DNA of 64,000 nucleotides. It comes from Pratylenchus scribneri (taxonomy: Eukaryota > Nematoda > Chromadorea > Rhabditida > Pratylenchidae). Positions within the stretch are counted from its first letter, which is position 1; every line of letters begins with the position of its first letter. Both the position numbers and the translations under genes were made by a program. The stretch lies in NCBI GenBank assembly GCA_030063045.1, contig JAQSEB010000130.1, positions 1 to 64,000 on the forward strand. Reading direction: 5' to 3'. The notes under the pieces were generated by a model. It was not told the origin of the DNA. It was given only the letters and a program-made list of their open reading frames with translations, and searched no databases. Positions 24,179-36,400 of the stretch are shown one piece after another.

Positions 24179-25525
24179 CGTGCCACTTATTTGTCTCCCA
24201 AAATCGACTTATTTTTGCACCAAATTTTTCCCTCTCCCAAAATCGACTTATTTTTGCACCAAATTTTTCCCTCTCCCAAAATCGACTTATTTTTGCACCA
24301 AATTTTTCCCTCTCCCAAAATCGACTTATTTTTGCACCAAATCGGGGGAATTTGTTTTTCACGTTGTAATATGCTCCGAGCCCCTAACCCTAAGTCACTA
24401 GCCCCTAAATCCCATGCCGACCATAACCCTAAGTCCCTAGCCCCTAACTAGACTTTTCCGGCTTAATTCCCCTATATCCATCTTAATCCTCCTATAACCG
24501 GCTTAGTTCCGCGACTCTTTCAACCTTCCACTGGCCCGCCGGATAATTTTCCATCAATTTCAGGCTTAATCCCCCTTAATCCAAGTATATCCACCCAACG
24601 TTGTTTGGCTCGTGGAAAATTGTCTCATCTGTTCGCGGTTCTTCAAAACTGGAAGAATTATTTTGATTTATAATTGTTGAATTATTTTGTAAATAATCGT
24701 GCTCATTATCATTATATGAATCCATCTCTATAAATTTAATTTTATTCCATTTTATTTACATTTTAGTAATATTAACATATTCATAGATTAATAAAAGCGT
24801 AACGTTAATGCATATTAGATTTGAGTAGAGAAAAGAGGAAGTAAATGTGAAAATTCAAATTTCCGCCCAATTTGGTGCAAAAACAAGTCGATTTTGGGAG
24901 AGGTGAAAATTTGGTGCAAAAATAAGTCGTTTTTGGGAGAGGGAAAAATTTGGTGCAAAAATAAGTCGATTTTGGGAGCAGTGTTGAGCATTTCAAAATT
25001 TGCTCGTACTCGTACTCGTACCTCGTACTGCCCTTTTCGGATGGCTCGTACTCGTACTCGTACTTTCGTACCATCCATTTTTGGGCCTCGTATCTCGTAC
25101 TCGTACCTCGTACTTTCTCGTACTTACTTGAAATCAAAAATTACGACTTTTTGAAATAAATTTTTATTTTTTAATCAAAATTAGATATATTTTTGTCAAA
25201 ATTGATATATTTTTGTCATAAAGAGACATTTTTTGTTGAATTGCATAGATATGGAACAAATTTTTACAAATTTTTTACTAAAAAGTTCAATTTTCTTCTA
25301 AAATTTTGACTTTATATCGTACTTTTATCGTACTTTTTGGTACGACTAAGTACGAGGAAAAATCGGCTCGTATTCGTATTCGTACTCGTACCTCGTACTG
25401 GCCATTTCAAATCGCTCGTACTCGTACTCGTATTTCGTAGTACGAGTACGAGTACGAGTACGAGGTACGAGTACGAGTACGAGTACGAGTGCTCAACACT
25501 GTTTGGGAGACAAATAAGTGGCACG
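24179..25525. mobile_element. Foldback non-autonomous DNA transposon, TA-flanked
   Basis: The ends are exact inverted repeats, CGTGCCACTTATTTGTCTCCCA and its complement, each flanked by TA (24177-24178 and 25526-25527), consistent with Tc1/mariner-type target duplication. Inside the left end are four tandem units of about 39 bp (CTCCCAAAATCGACTTATTT...). Inverted units of the same type recur at 24870-24980. CTCGTA hexamer arrays lie at about 24995-25130 and 25330-25500, in opposite orientations near the right end. No transposase is seen. Short open frames inside are repeat translations. Confidence 0.85.
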
Positions 25526-25527
25526 TA

Positions 25528-25996
25528 TTTTTATAAGTATATTTTCGGATGGTATGGCCCAAAAACGGTAGACGGTAACGGTAAACGGTACGGTACCCAA
25601 CCCTGATGCGTGGAGTGTTGTAGCTTGTAGCCTTGGAAGGGGAGGGGGCAAGGAGGTATGGGGAAATATCAAAAATAAGAAAAGCAGCAGCAGGGATTGA
25701 TGGGATAGGGGAGGATAATACTACATAAATTCAGCAGTGACAGAAAGTGGATCTCATCAGCTGATGAAATGGTTGCCATGGAAATGCGGATGTGGGCCTC
25801 TGATGAGAGGGAAATCAATGAATTAAGAGGAGAGATTAGGTTGGAAGGCATCGAGATGAATCCAGCAATATTAGGCGGTGCGCGGAGCGTCGGGCGATCT
25901 AAAAAAAACTTGGCCAATATAAAAAATCGCAGCGGAATATATCTTATTTGCCATCACAAAATATTATCGAAAATAAAATCCATTTCAAATAAAAAA
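25528..25996. other. Upstream region of copy 6
   Basis: Positions 25878-25940 (GCGCGGAGCGTCGGGCGATC... then TTGGCCAATAT) are related in inverted orientation to the region just upstream of copy 2 (10061-10170). The frame is open from 25769 into the gene, but this part lacks family similarity and precedes the signal peptide, so I treat it as non-coding. Confidence 0.55.
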
Positions 25997-28288
25997 ATGC
26001 TTGTCCAATATTATTTCGCATTTTATTTTTTATTTTTTCTTAATTTTTTACAACCATTTTTGTCGAATCCATCAAGCAAAGTTTTATTCGACAAAATGGA
26101 CAAATTCAATGACGAATTAGAGAAAAAATTTGTAAAGTTTGATGAAAATATGAATGAAATTTCCAGTAAAGAAAAAGAAAGTTTTGAGTTGGACCACAGA
26201 TTTGAAAATGCAATGCCCGAAAAGGAAGAATTCACATCGAAAATTTTAAAAATTAAAATTGAATTGAAGGAATATTTGGAAGGAAAAATAAAATTTACAA
26301 ATATTCTAAATTCAATGAATAATTTAAAATTGGAAAAGATAAAACTGAAAAATTTGAAAAGATTAAAACAAGAATTGACAAATAAACGGAGGCTGATGCT
26401 ACATTTTGGAAGAACGGTTCCAACAGATGAATATGATCCTGGCCTTGAAATTGAAACAATTATTGAACATCTTGAATTGGCCGAGGTCGTGAATGGCATT
26501 TTTTTTGGTGCATATATATCCTAGCCCTAGTTATAACTTAGGTTAAATTTTATAATTCGGTGAAAAATTTTACTACTCTCAAACTATCATAAAAGTAATA
26601 TGGCCATTAAACAAAACAAACAATTAATGGCCTTACTTTCAATTGGGACTTTTCATTCAAACCATACAAAGCCTCTTACCTATACTTTATCCTTAAGTTT
26701 AACAAACATATGTTACGATATGACCAAAAATATATAAAAAGAGGCAAATTAGTAAAGAAAAAAGCTTCTGCGATTGAGTTGTTTTACTATTAAGATTTTG
26801 GTTGAAATACACGAATTTATCATTGAATTCGTTGATGAAATGATTGCGGAGTTGCGAAGTGGACGCATTAAAGTGTTACTAAAAACATTGGAACATCACA
26901 TAAAACAACAAAAGAGAAAAATTTATAAACCATTTGATGATTTTGTGAAGAAACATTCACCGGAATATTTTCCGAAAATTGAAGAATATATAAAAACGGC
27001 TAAGGGTAGATTGCAAAAAACTTTTAAAGAAATGACATTGCCTAAAGAGGATTTATTGCCATCCCAATTGAAAGAAGATCGAGATAAATTATGGGTGGCA
27101 ATTTTCAGTTCATCAAATCCACTTTTGGAAAAAGTGAAATTGAATGCGATAAAATGGATTGATCCTTTTCTTAATAGTGTTAGCAAATATTTCATCAAAA
27201 TAAGCGGAATTCTCGACAAAGATGTCGACGATTTGCTCACCCAAATCAATGACTACTTTTCTAATGAACAAAAACATGTTGGTTAATTTTGAGCCGAATT
27301 TTTATTAATTCTTTTTTGAGTTATTGGATTTAATGAAATTGCACACCAAATAAATTTTTCAAATTAGTAGCTATAATTTTTAAAATTTGATATATAGCTC
27401 CAGGGTTGGAGTGATTGATTATAAAAAGAATTTGTAATATTTGATGGAAAATGTAATTAAGTTATGAGACCAACAAATAGGAAAATGGAAAATAAGCAAA
27501 AATCAGAGGGAGTTTTTCGCCTCTTTTGGTAAAATCATTTTAATATTAAATTGTTTTACGAAATGAGCTTAACTAAATGATATAAAATTTAATTAATAGA
27601 TTAGAAGATTAACAGATATTAGCAATGCGCAAAATTCGATTATGCAAAATTAGATGGGTAGCCAATTCTTTTTGTCACTGAGAAGCAATTACATGAATAA
27701 TAATTTTTAAATTATTAGGAATTTGAGAAATTAAAAGCTGAATGGAATGATTTCCTTTCATTAAATATTATATGCGAGGAAATGTTCAATCGAATCGGAC
27801 CAGTGATTAATGACGCTAAACTTTCTTTCATTAACAAAAATATCTATCTGGCCGATATTCATTGGTTGACAGAATTTATTGAAGAAAAGTTAGCCGAAAT
27901 GAAAGGAAAACACCTTATTCAAATTCCAAATATGGAAAAAGCAATGAAAATGGAGGAATTGCCAAAGGAATTGGAATTAAATGCAAAAAAGGACCCGAAA
28001 AATGAAGCATTTTTGATTGCCCAAAAAATGCTTTTCATTGCAGCTCAATTGGGCAAATTGTACAATTTAAAGGAAACTGCGAATTATATAATGTTGAACA
28101 AATATGCGAGATTTAATGGAATCATCCAGAAGGATTTGCCATCAGAAAATATTGGTCAATTTTTCTACCAAAAATATGGGGAAATGAAAAAGGGAGAACA
28201 ACAGAAATCGTCCAATGGAATGGAGCAAAACAAAATTGGTGAACAACATATTAATAGCAATGGGTTCGGCAAATTTGGAAGAAAATGA
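25997..28288 (+). CDS. Secreted helical array protein, copy 6 (extra intron)
   Basis: Three exons are predicted: 25997-26485, 26795-27277 and 27719-28288, giving about 513 residues. Start Met 25997 is chosen because it begins the signal peptide (MLVQYYFAFYFLFFLNFLQPFL). The helical domain reads through the second exon once 26486-26794 is removed (donor GTCGTG, acceptor ATTAAG): HLELAE joins ILVEIHEF, restoring family similarity exactly. No other copy has an intron here. Exon 3 starts EFEKLKAEWNDF and has DIHWLTEFI, EELPKELELN, EAFLIAQK and ENIGQFFYQKYGE, with a shorter tail than other members. The donor at 27278 (GTTGGT) is weak. Function unknown. Confidence 0.8.
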
Positions 28289-30249
28289 AGTGGAGAAAGA
28301 TAACAATGAGAGAAGGAAAACAACTATTTATGATAAATGAATGAGCTGTGAGGAATGGAGGATAAAAAATAAATTAATGATGGACCTGGATAGCAATTGA
28401 ATTTTTTTTTCGGTGATACAATAATTGGGGACAAGACAATTGGGGATGTAACGGTGTAGTATGACAGTGTTAAAGCTGTTCGATTAATTTATAAAATATT
28501 TAATTATGTCTAAAATTAGCTTAAAATGATATCAAAAACATTGGTCAATATTGGATATTTGCCAAATTATGGCCATAAAACTGGCAGAAAAAACAATTTA
28601 TATTTGAATCATTTTTATCTTCAACCTGATGAGAAATATCCAGAATTGTAAATTGGAATTTTGATATAAATTTATTAAAATGTTTTTGCTTAAATATGCT
28701 ATGTATTTTTGACTATATTGTTTCATGCTGGAAAATTTATTTTTTGGCTGTATTTCATTTCGAAAAATGCTTTTTTTTTCCTAGATGTATTTTTTTGGAA
28801 ATGTACTTCTTTTCGAATTTAAATTAAACCCAGAATTGAACATAATATAGCTGAATACAAATTTTCAGCCCACAGACCATTGAATGGCAATCCGGCATAA
28901 AATTGTGGCAATTGCAATTGATCCAAAATATTTTTGGGCAAAACTCGAAGTAATTCATCTGTTGCTTTTTCTACTTCAATTTTGTCAATTGTCGGGTCGG
29001 ATTCCAATGCAAAAATGCGTTCCATTATTCCTTGTGGCAAAAGGAAATCCTAAAAATAAGAATAGAATTTGAGACAATTTTAATCCAAAATTGGAAATTT
29101 TATTTAAATTTTTAAATATTTTATTTATAATTTATCTAATTAAATTTTTAAATGATATTTTAAAATTCAATGAATCACCCATTTTCTCAGAATAGATCCA
29201 TAGCCTTCATTCAAATTTATTTTGATGAGCAATATAAAAATGAATATTATGCTTTGCGATTTTATGCCAAAAAACATTTTAACAATTTGTTCCGCTAAAA
29301 GCAAAAAAATAATAAAGTTTCTTTCAAAATAAACTATTAAAATTAAACAAATAAAATATTCGCAATTTTTATTTTAAAATGATGCGCAAAAATATATTCC
29401 ATAAAAATATAATAAATATAATTGTTTTGATAAAAAGGAAAGAATCCTAATATTTTACGAAGTCTATAAATAAAAAATAATATATTTTCCCAAAATGGTC
29501 AAAAAATAATTATTAAGAAATGATGGACTCTCTTAACAGATGCGCAAACATTCCAAAAATATAATAATGGTCATCATATTGGAAAAATTTTTATGGAGAA
29601 GAATGGTGAATTGTTATAATATTTTTATTTTTTTTTAATATTCTAGATAATAAAGAAAATGTAATTTTACTTGTTTAAAATTTTTTGTATGCAAAAACCA
29701 GGAGGAATTACGTTATTCATCATTGCGATACCAAATGTTCATTGTCCACTCCACTATTCATATTTTTACCGCCTTTGTGTATTATTGAAATGTTCCGGCG
29801 TTCACTGATTATTATTTATTCAAATTAAAGAACCAAGCTATCTTTCGAGATTTTTTGCTTAAGACAGAATATGCCTTTTAAAAATAGAATTCGTTGAATT
29901 TGAGTCTGGTGCTTTTGGCTATATAAGCGATTCATTACCAATTTTAATTTTCTGTTATATAAATTATGAAAAATAAATATTTAACAATAAAAATGTTGAT
30001 AGATAACAATAATTCTTTATTTTTTAAAAAAGGGAAAAATAGAATAGTAAATTTAGTAGAATAGAAACGAATTTTTGTAAAAAATGCCAAGGAAGAAGCA
30101 TTCAATTTTCAATGCCTTTCGGGTCCATCATTCGTTTCTTATTATGCAGCAGTTAATTCTTGCATTTTTTTTCTAATCCATTGTTGTTTTCCCTTTCTTT
30201 TTATCTTTCCCCTGTTCCTGTTCATTTCCTCCAACATTTGTGGTACTTT
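28289..30249. other. Intergenic AT-rich DNA
   Basis: Apart from the orphan exon-like frame at 28819-29049 I see no gene. The sequence is very AT-rich. 30080-30240 is the 3' flank of copy 7, whose tail-coding words (CCATTGTTGTTTTCCC...) occur twice, at 30178 and 30253. Confidence 0.55.
28819..29049 (-). CDS. Orphan exon-like frame, unrecognised
   Basis: Reading from 29049 after a clean TTTTTAG acceptor, the frame encodes about 76 residues beginning DFLLPQGIMERIF and including ATDELLRVLPKNILDQ and FYAGLPFNGLW, ending at a stop at 28819. Composition and the splice site look exon-like rather than random, but I find no upstream exon and no family match. It could be the last exon of a gene or a captured fragment. 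Confidence 0.35.
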   Translation of the reverse strand, partial: DFLLPQGIMERIFALESDPTIDKIEVEKATDELLRVLPKNILDQLQLPQFYAGLPFNGLWAENLYSAILCSILGLI

Positions 30250-32237
30250 CTATTTCATTGTGGTTTTCCCTTTCTTCTTATCTTTTCCCCGTTCATTTCC
30301 TCCAAAATTTCCCGAACTTGATTCGGCATCATGTTGTTTCCTTTTTGCCATCTTTTGCCTCTCCAATTCTTGTTCCTTTTCAATCACATATTTTTGGTAG
30401 ACAAATTGGCCAAAACTTTGAGTTGGCAATTCTTTCAGAACCAATTTATCGATCCTTGCACTTTTTGAATTCTTTTTTGGATTGTCCTTAAATGTTTCAT
30501 CAATAGCATCTTCGAAATTGTGGCATTTGCGCATTTGAGCCGCAATGAAGAGCATATTTTGGGCAATTAATATGGCCTTTTTCTTCGGGTCCTTTTCACT
30601 CCTCATTAATTCAAATTCTTTTGGCAATTCTTCTGTTTCCCATGAAATGACCGGAATATTCATTTTGGCAAATTCTTCTTCAATAAATGTTTTAAGATAA
30701 TGAATATCCGTTAAATAACCATTTTCTTCAATCATGTTAGCCTTTTTATTAAACAACTGTTTAATTAGATGCAACATTTTATAGCAAGCAATATTCAATG
30801 ATTTGGAATGATCATCTAATTTGGAATTGAATGATTCATATTCCTAAATAAGCCAAATTATTGCAAATTTTATTGTTTCATAATTGAATATAAACGGTCG
30901 CATTTGATGCCCATAAAAATATTACCCGATTTTTTGCTTACCCGAATTTTTCATACTAATTTATAATAATAATAAGTAAGCTCTGATCATTTGGAGTTAA
31001 ACTCTTTGCTTATTAGATATAAAAATGCCTTGAACAAATTTTAATATGGAAAAAATAAATCCTATTTTAATTTTATTTTGTTATATTTTTTGGTCATTTA
31101 CATTTTCATCAAATTCACTAATTCTTTCTTTAATTAAAGGATAGGAGAGAGAATAGATAAAATTAAAATTAAGTTGTAAAATTAATTTATTGCCTACAAT
31201 TCGGCTGCGAAACAAATTTCATTTCATTTCAACCCATAAATTTGATCATAATTCTCAAAATAAATAAAATACCCACCTTTTGTATTCTATCCCCAAAACG
31301 GAGGTGATCATTCTTGTGACATAATTTGGGCAATTCATCGACATATTCATCCAGAATTCCATTAATTTCGACGTAATATTGTTGCATTCTATTAAGATGT
31401 GAATTATTCCATTCTATCGATTTTTTCAATATCACTTTTTCCAGCAATGGTTTTGAATTGAAAATTTCCTTCTTCAACTTATCCCGATTTTCTATTAATT
31501 CTAACGGTACATTATTCATGGAACTATTTGGCCATTCCAAATATTTGGAATATTTCCATTCCAATTCGTACTTTGCTGATTTTATATAACTTTCAAACAT
31601 TGGAAAAAATTCTTTCGAACAATATTTCAAAAATTTTTCATAAGGCCCATCGAATTCGGCTTTTTGCACTTTTATTTGATTGTCCACTTTTTTTAATTAG
31701 CCCTTTGATATGATTAATTCGCAATTGTGCAATAATCTCCTCGACAAATTCGTTCACTGATTCGTGCATTTCCATCAAATATTCCACCAATTCCAATTGC
31801 TTTTTTATTTGGTCTGTTTCTGTCACTAAATTGATTAGAAGTTGACCTTTCAAATCTTTGAAATCTTTCAATTGAAAATAAAAATTTTCCAATGCTTTCA
31901 ATTTCCCGTCTTCCAATTTCAAACTATTCATTGCATCAAAAATCGCTTGAAATGTTATTTCTTCTTGCAAAAATTTTTCAATTTCTCTTTTTCCATTGAT
32001 AATTTCCAAAGGGAATTCTTTTTTGAACATTGCATTGCCAAATTGTTCATTCTTTAATTCATTTTCATTGACAAAAATTTCAACAAATTTTTGTTCAAAT
32101 TTAACAATTTGTCCTTTAAATTTGTCATAGAATTTGTCCATTTTATCGAGTAGAATTTTGCTTGATGTATTTGTGGGCGAAATTGGTTGCAAATAAATAA
32201 GGAAAATTAAAAAATAAAATATAAAAATATAGTGCAT
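30250..32237 (-). CDS. Secreted helical array gene, copy 7, frameshifted
   Basis: Exon 1 spans 32237-31277 and exon 2 spans 30843-30250, with donor GTGGGT and acceptor TTATTTAG. The start (signal peptide MHYIFIFYFLIFLIYLQPI) lies 12 nt after TTTCAG, in a leader text (ATCAATTA) shared with copy 5. Exon 1 is 961 nt, one more than a multiple of three. The frame breaks in a seven-base homopolymer (31688-31694): upstream the family text ends INHIKGLIKK, downstream it resumes DNQIKVQKAEFDGPYEKF in another frame. Exon 2 is open, with EELPKEFEL, KAILIAQN and SFGQFVYQKY and a Lys/Gly tail. Either a recent pseudogene or a homopolymer sequencing error; otherwise a normal member. Confidence 0.8.
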
Positions 32238-33431
32238 ATTTTAATTGATCTGAAATTTAAATAGGGAATAATATTACTTATTTTTTGATAAAATAAAATT
32301 AAGTAAAATTTTATAAAAAGGAACGAATTTAGTACTGCAAATTATGAACCTTCTTTGCTAATCTTTTAGCCATTATTCAATTAAGAAAGCAAGCAACCAA
32401 TTAGGGAAGGCAATATGACATTCAAAATCCCTAAATATCTTCTAAAATGTTGCTTTACTCATTTTCTGTAAAATAAAATACTAATATTTTCTAAAATCGA
32501 AATTTTTAAAGCTGATTCTTTCATCTATAATTTTAAATTTAAAAGGCCAAATTCTAGAAGAAATATTGGGCTTTCTCATTTAATTATTGATGCTACATTA
32601 AATTAAAGACCAAAAAATTTAGAATTTACTCAATTTGGATTGCCTATAGTCAATTGCCCCAATATTTGTAATGGATGCTGGCAAATAATTAATTCGAGAT
32701 TGGCCAATACTTACAACCTAGAATTCGCCGATTCCAACCAAACGGCATCAATTAAATCGATTTTGCCTTGTCGTCTCTTCATCCACCTAATTCTCGTTCT
32801 CTCTGTCCATCATTTGGCCATAGAATCTTGGCTTATGCATTTTAGCTGAAGGCCCATTTGCCATTCCCTTTTTTGTAATATTCTCCATCTTTGCATTATC
32901 CCTTTCCCGCGCATTCGATTCAAAGCTAACAATGTTTTCTATTTCACCCATGTCCATCCTCATCAATCCACACTTATTTGCGCAAATTCAATCTAATCGA
33001 TGGGAATCTCAAAAATTTACAGTATTATAATTTAGGAAATTTAAATTATATTTTTTTAAACATTTTATTTTTGAAATTTTCAGAGAAAATGGTTGAAAAA
33101 GAAAATGCAGAAAATATTGGATATGTGTAAAATGGTTGATTATGATATGAGATGATACAAAAATATTATAAAGGCATGAATGATTTATATTGGACACAAC
33201 CCTACAAATTAAAATTGCATATAAGTGAAAATGGTCCACGGGATAAAAAAGATATTGGAAGAAAAAATAAAAAAAATGAGAATTATTTGCCAATGAATAG
33301 ATCAAATGAAATTTAAGGCATTTACAAAATACATTATTTATTGTTCTACTGCCGTTTTTTTATTGCCCTTGTTGTTGTTGAATGCGCCAAATGAGGACGG
33401 AATCGCTGAAATTAAAATTATACAAACTTAT
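32238..33431. other. Intergenic DNA, upstream of copy 7 and 3' of kinesin
   Basis: The upstream block common to array genes occurs at about 32765-32860 in the minus-strand sense. 33000-33430 is AT-rich and follows the kinesin stop codon. A 60-codon plus-strand frame at 33306-33488 overlaps the last kinesin exon and is not called. Confidence 0.6.
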
Positions 33432-36400
33432 TTAATCAAAAATGAAAACGCACGAATTTGCAGTGAAAATCAATTGCCGATTAGCTGAAAGTGCATTGAT
33501 TTCAGTGGGCGGATTGACTGGGGAAAACTGCAAAAATTAATAAGAGTAAAATTAGAAAAATTTAATTTTCGCTTTTACCGTCCCAATTGGATGCATTCGA
33601 TTTGAGCTGGCCACGTCCCAAAGTTTTACAATTCCACCACGGCATCCGGTCACCAACATTGTTGGAGGCGCATTTGAAATGGAGGATGGTACGGAGCACA
33701 TTTGTGTAATTGTTTCCTATGAGCAAATTTGAAGATATTTGGTTATGTAAAGTTTATTTATTTTTAATTAACTCACTTCATTGTGTGCCATCGGTTCCAC
33801 ATGGTCCCTTTTCAAATCGAGAAGGGAATAGCGCATGATGTTCTGAAAAGTATCAATTTAATTTAGGCGAAATTTTAAAAAAATGGGATTTCGTTAAAAA
33901 TAAAATATTTGCGTTATCATTAAATATGCTTTATTCCAGGATTACCATAAAAAATATGCTCTGTTTCAGGGTTGCAATTAAATAAAATTTTCTATCTTAG
34001 CCATTGATAAAATACGTTAACTTTTCAAAAAATGCATTTTTAAAGGTAATTTTAGTGAATTATTTTGGCCATATTATTAGGTGAGCAAATGGTGGTGGAC
34101 TAGTTGTGAAATAAATAATAATAATAAGTTATAAAATATCATTGATTAATAAATTTGATGAAAACAAGAAGCGAATATCTCAAATACACACCTTGTGTTT
34201 GGCTGTTGTATACAATGCATTTTTGGTCAAGCAAAAGGCAGTTATACTTCGATCATGGGTTTGATCAATGGACAAAGCTGGATCCGTCCGGATTTGGCCA
34301 TTCTCGATGATCACATTTTTATATAGGCCGACCTGTAAATTATAGGAATATTCTATTATGAGAGTATTTAAACAAATTGACCTGTTTTGCCCGTTTCGGT
34401 AAAATACCAACATGGAAAGCATTGTGCTGCTCTGTGGAAGGTATAACCGCCAATTTATCAATCGGATTTCTGTGGATGGATATAGACAAATTATATAAAA
34501 TCCCCATTCATGCATCCATATTGGTAATTGGAATATTCAAAAATTAATTAAAAATAAATAAGGATGATTAAAGGAGTCCTTCACCTATAATTAGTAAAGA
34601 GAATAATGTAATGATAAAAAAATTCGAAGAAATTTAATTTTTAAAAAATTTCTAAATTAATCCCTCACTCAGTATACAAAATACAAATGCCTATATAGGG
34701 TTGATATTTTTGAATTAAATTAAAATATGGATGATTTGTATTAAATGAAAAGATCCTTAGTTTATAATTTTAATAAGGAGAATAGAATAAAATAAATTCC
34801 CGAAAATGTGTCAAAAAATCATTTTTTATGTGCCAATAAAATTGGATAGAGAAATTTTTAAAAATAAAATAAAAATAAATATGAATGAATTATAGAAAAT
34901 TAATTTTTAGGATCTATCGGAATTAGTTTTGAAAAATATATTAAAAGTTTGCCATAAGTATTCACTCATCGTTATATTCAAAAATTTAACACATCAGACA
35001 TCAGACATCAGACATCACTTACTTGCATTGGACATCTCTGATTGTGCCCAAATGTGTCCACTGTTGCAAATCCCAAACCCGAATGTATTCTTTGCATGTG
35101 GTGAACAAATAGCGTTGTGAGGCAGGCTCAATTGCTGCCGCACAAATTGAAGTTTCAGTGTAGTGCAATTGTTCGGGTTGAATGCGAGGAAATGGCCCAT
35201 TCTCGCCCGATTCAACCTGGCCCATCGAACTCAGATGATAGACACAGCGTTCGGATTCGGGTGCACGCAGATCCCAAACCTGAAAATTGTGAGTGAATCA
35301 ATAAAAATAATATACCTAAAATTTGTCATATAAAGGTAGAAAAATATATTTTATTTTCTTGTCTACCTTGACAATGTTAAGCGCCACTGTGTAGGCAATG
35401 TTCCCATCGATGGACAATTGCGCGAAAACAACATTGTTTGGATGATTGGGCAAAGTCATTAGCGATTCGTTCTTTTCCAGGTCCCAAATCACCGCGATTC
35501 GATCTATAAATTATATTTAAAAAATGAATAAATATATTTACGATTAAAAATTCAAAATAAAAAATTATTTTTTAAACAAAGTAAAAATATCCAAATTTAA
35601 AATCTAGGAATATTTAATAAAAAAATTTAATTAATTCCTTCCATAATTCACCTTTTGATCCGCTGATCATTCTGTCCTCATTTGCATGAATGCAAATGAT
35701 ATCCTTTGTATGTCCGCTTGTTTGGCCCAATTTGCTGATCAAAGAATTCGATTCCATTTTTGGTGAGTACCATCTGTGAATTGAAAATTATTTTTTAAAA
35801 TTTTAAAAATTTTTTAATATATAAAATTCATTTTTCGACTATTTTAAAAGAATTTTTCCAACTTTGAAAATTCGGATCGATCACATCCCATTGATGTTTT
35901 CCCACTGCTGGATGATTCCTGTTGAGATTGTTCCAGTCCAGCTGAAGATGTTGATGACAATTGATATTGATAATTTTGTTCCTTGCAATCTATTTCTTTT
36001 CCATTTGGTGCAGGGTTGCCAGAATGTCCCCCCACGGGGGGCATTTGCCCCCTTTTTGAGATTTTGCCCCCTTTTGTGCCCCCCGAGCCTTGGTGCCCCC
36101 CAAATGCCCCCTTTTTGGCATTTTCCCCTCTTTTCGCCATTTTTTTCTTTTTATGATAATTTTATGACTTTTTATGCATAAAAGTGACAAAATATCCAAT
36201 TTTTTTTCTCTTTCTGCATTATATTTTATAATTTTGTCTTCTATCTCATTATGTAAAAAATTATACATTACATAGCTTATTCAAGTTTACATATTTTTTT
36301 TATTGATTTTTAATAAATTATTATTAGCAAATTATTAAATATTTTCAGCTAAACCTAAAATGCAAAGAAAAATGACATCGTTTTTTTCTTCCTCATTTAC

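Noticed and set aside
24375..24450. Telomere-like CTAACCCTAA text
   Set aside because: Only two imperfect short repeats are present, the motif is not the nematode TTAGGC repeat, and it sits inside a transposon.
24173..25154. Open frames on both strands in the foldback element
   Set aside because: They are translations of tandem units and CTCGTA repeats.
25769..25996. Upstream in-frame extension of copy 6
   Set aside because: It would place the signal peptide internally and has no similarity to other members.
33306..33488. Small plus-strand frame with a hydrophobic start
   Set aside because: It overlaps the last kinesin exon on the other strand and has no splice or family support.
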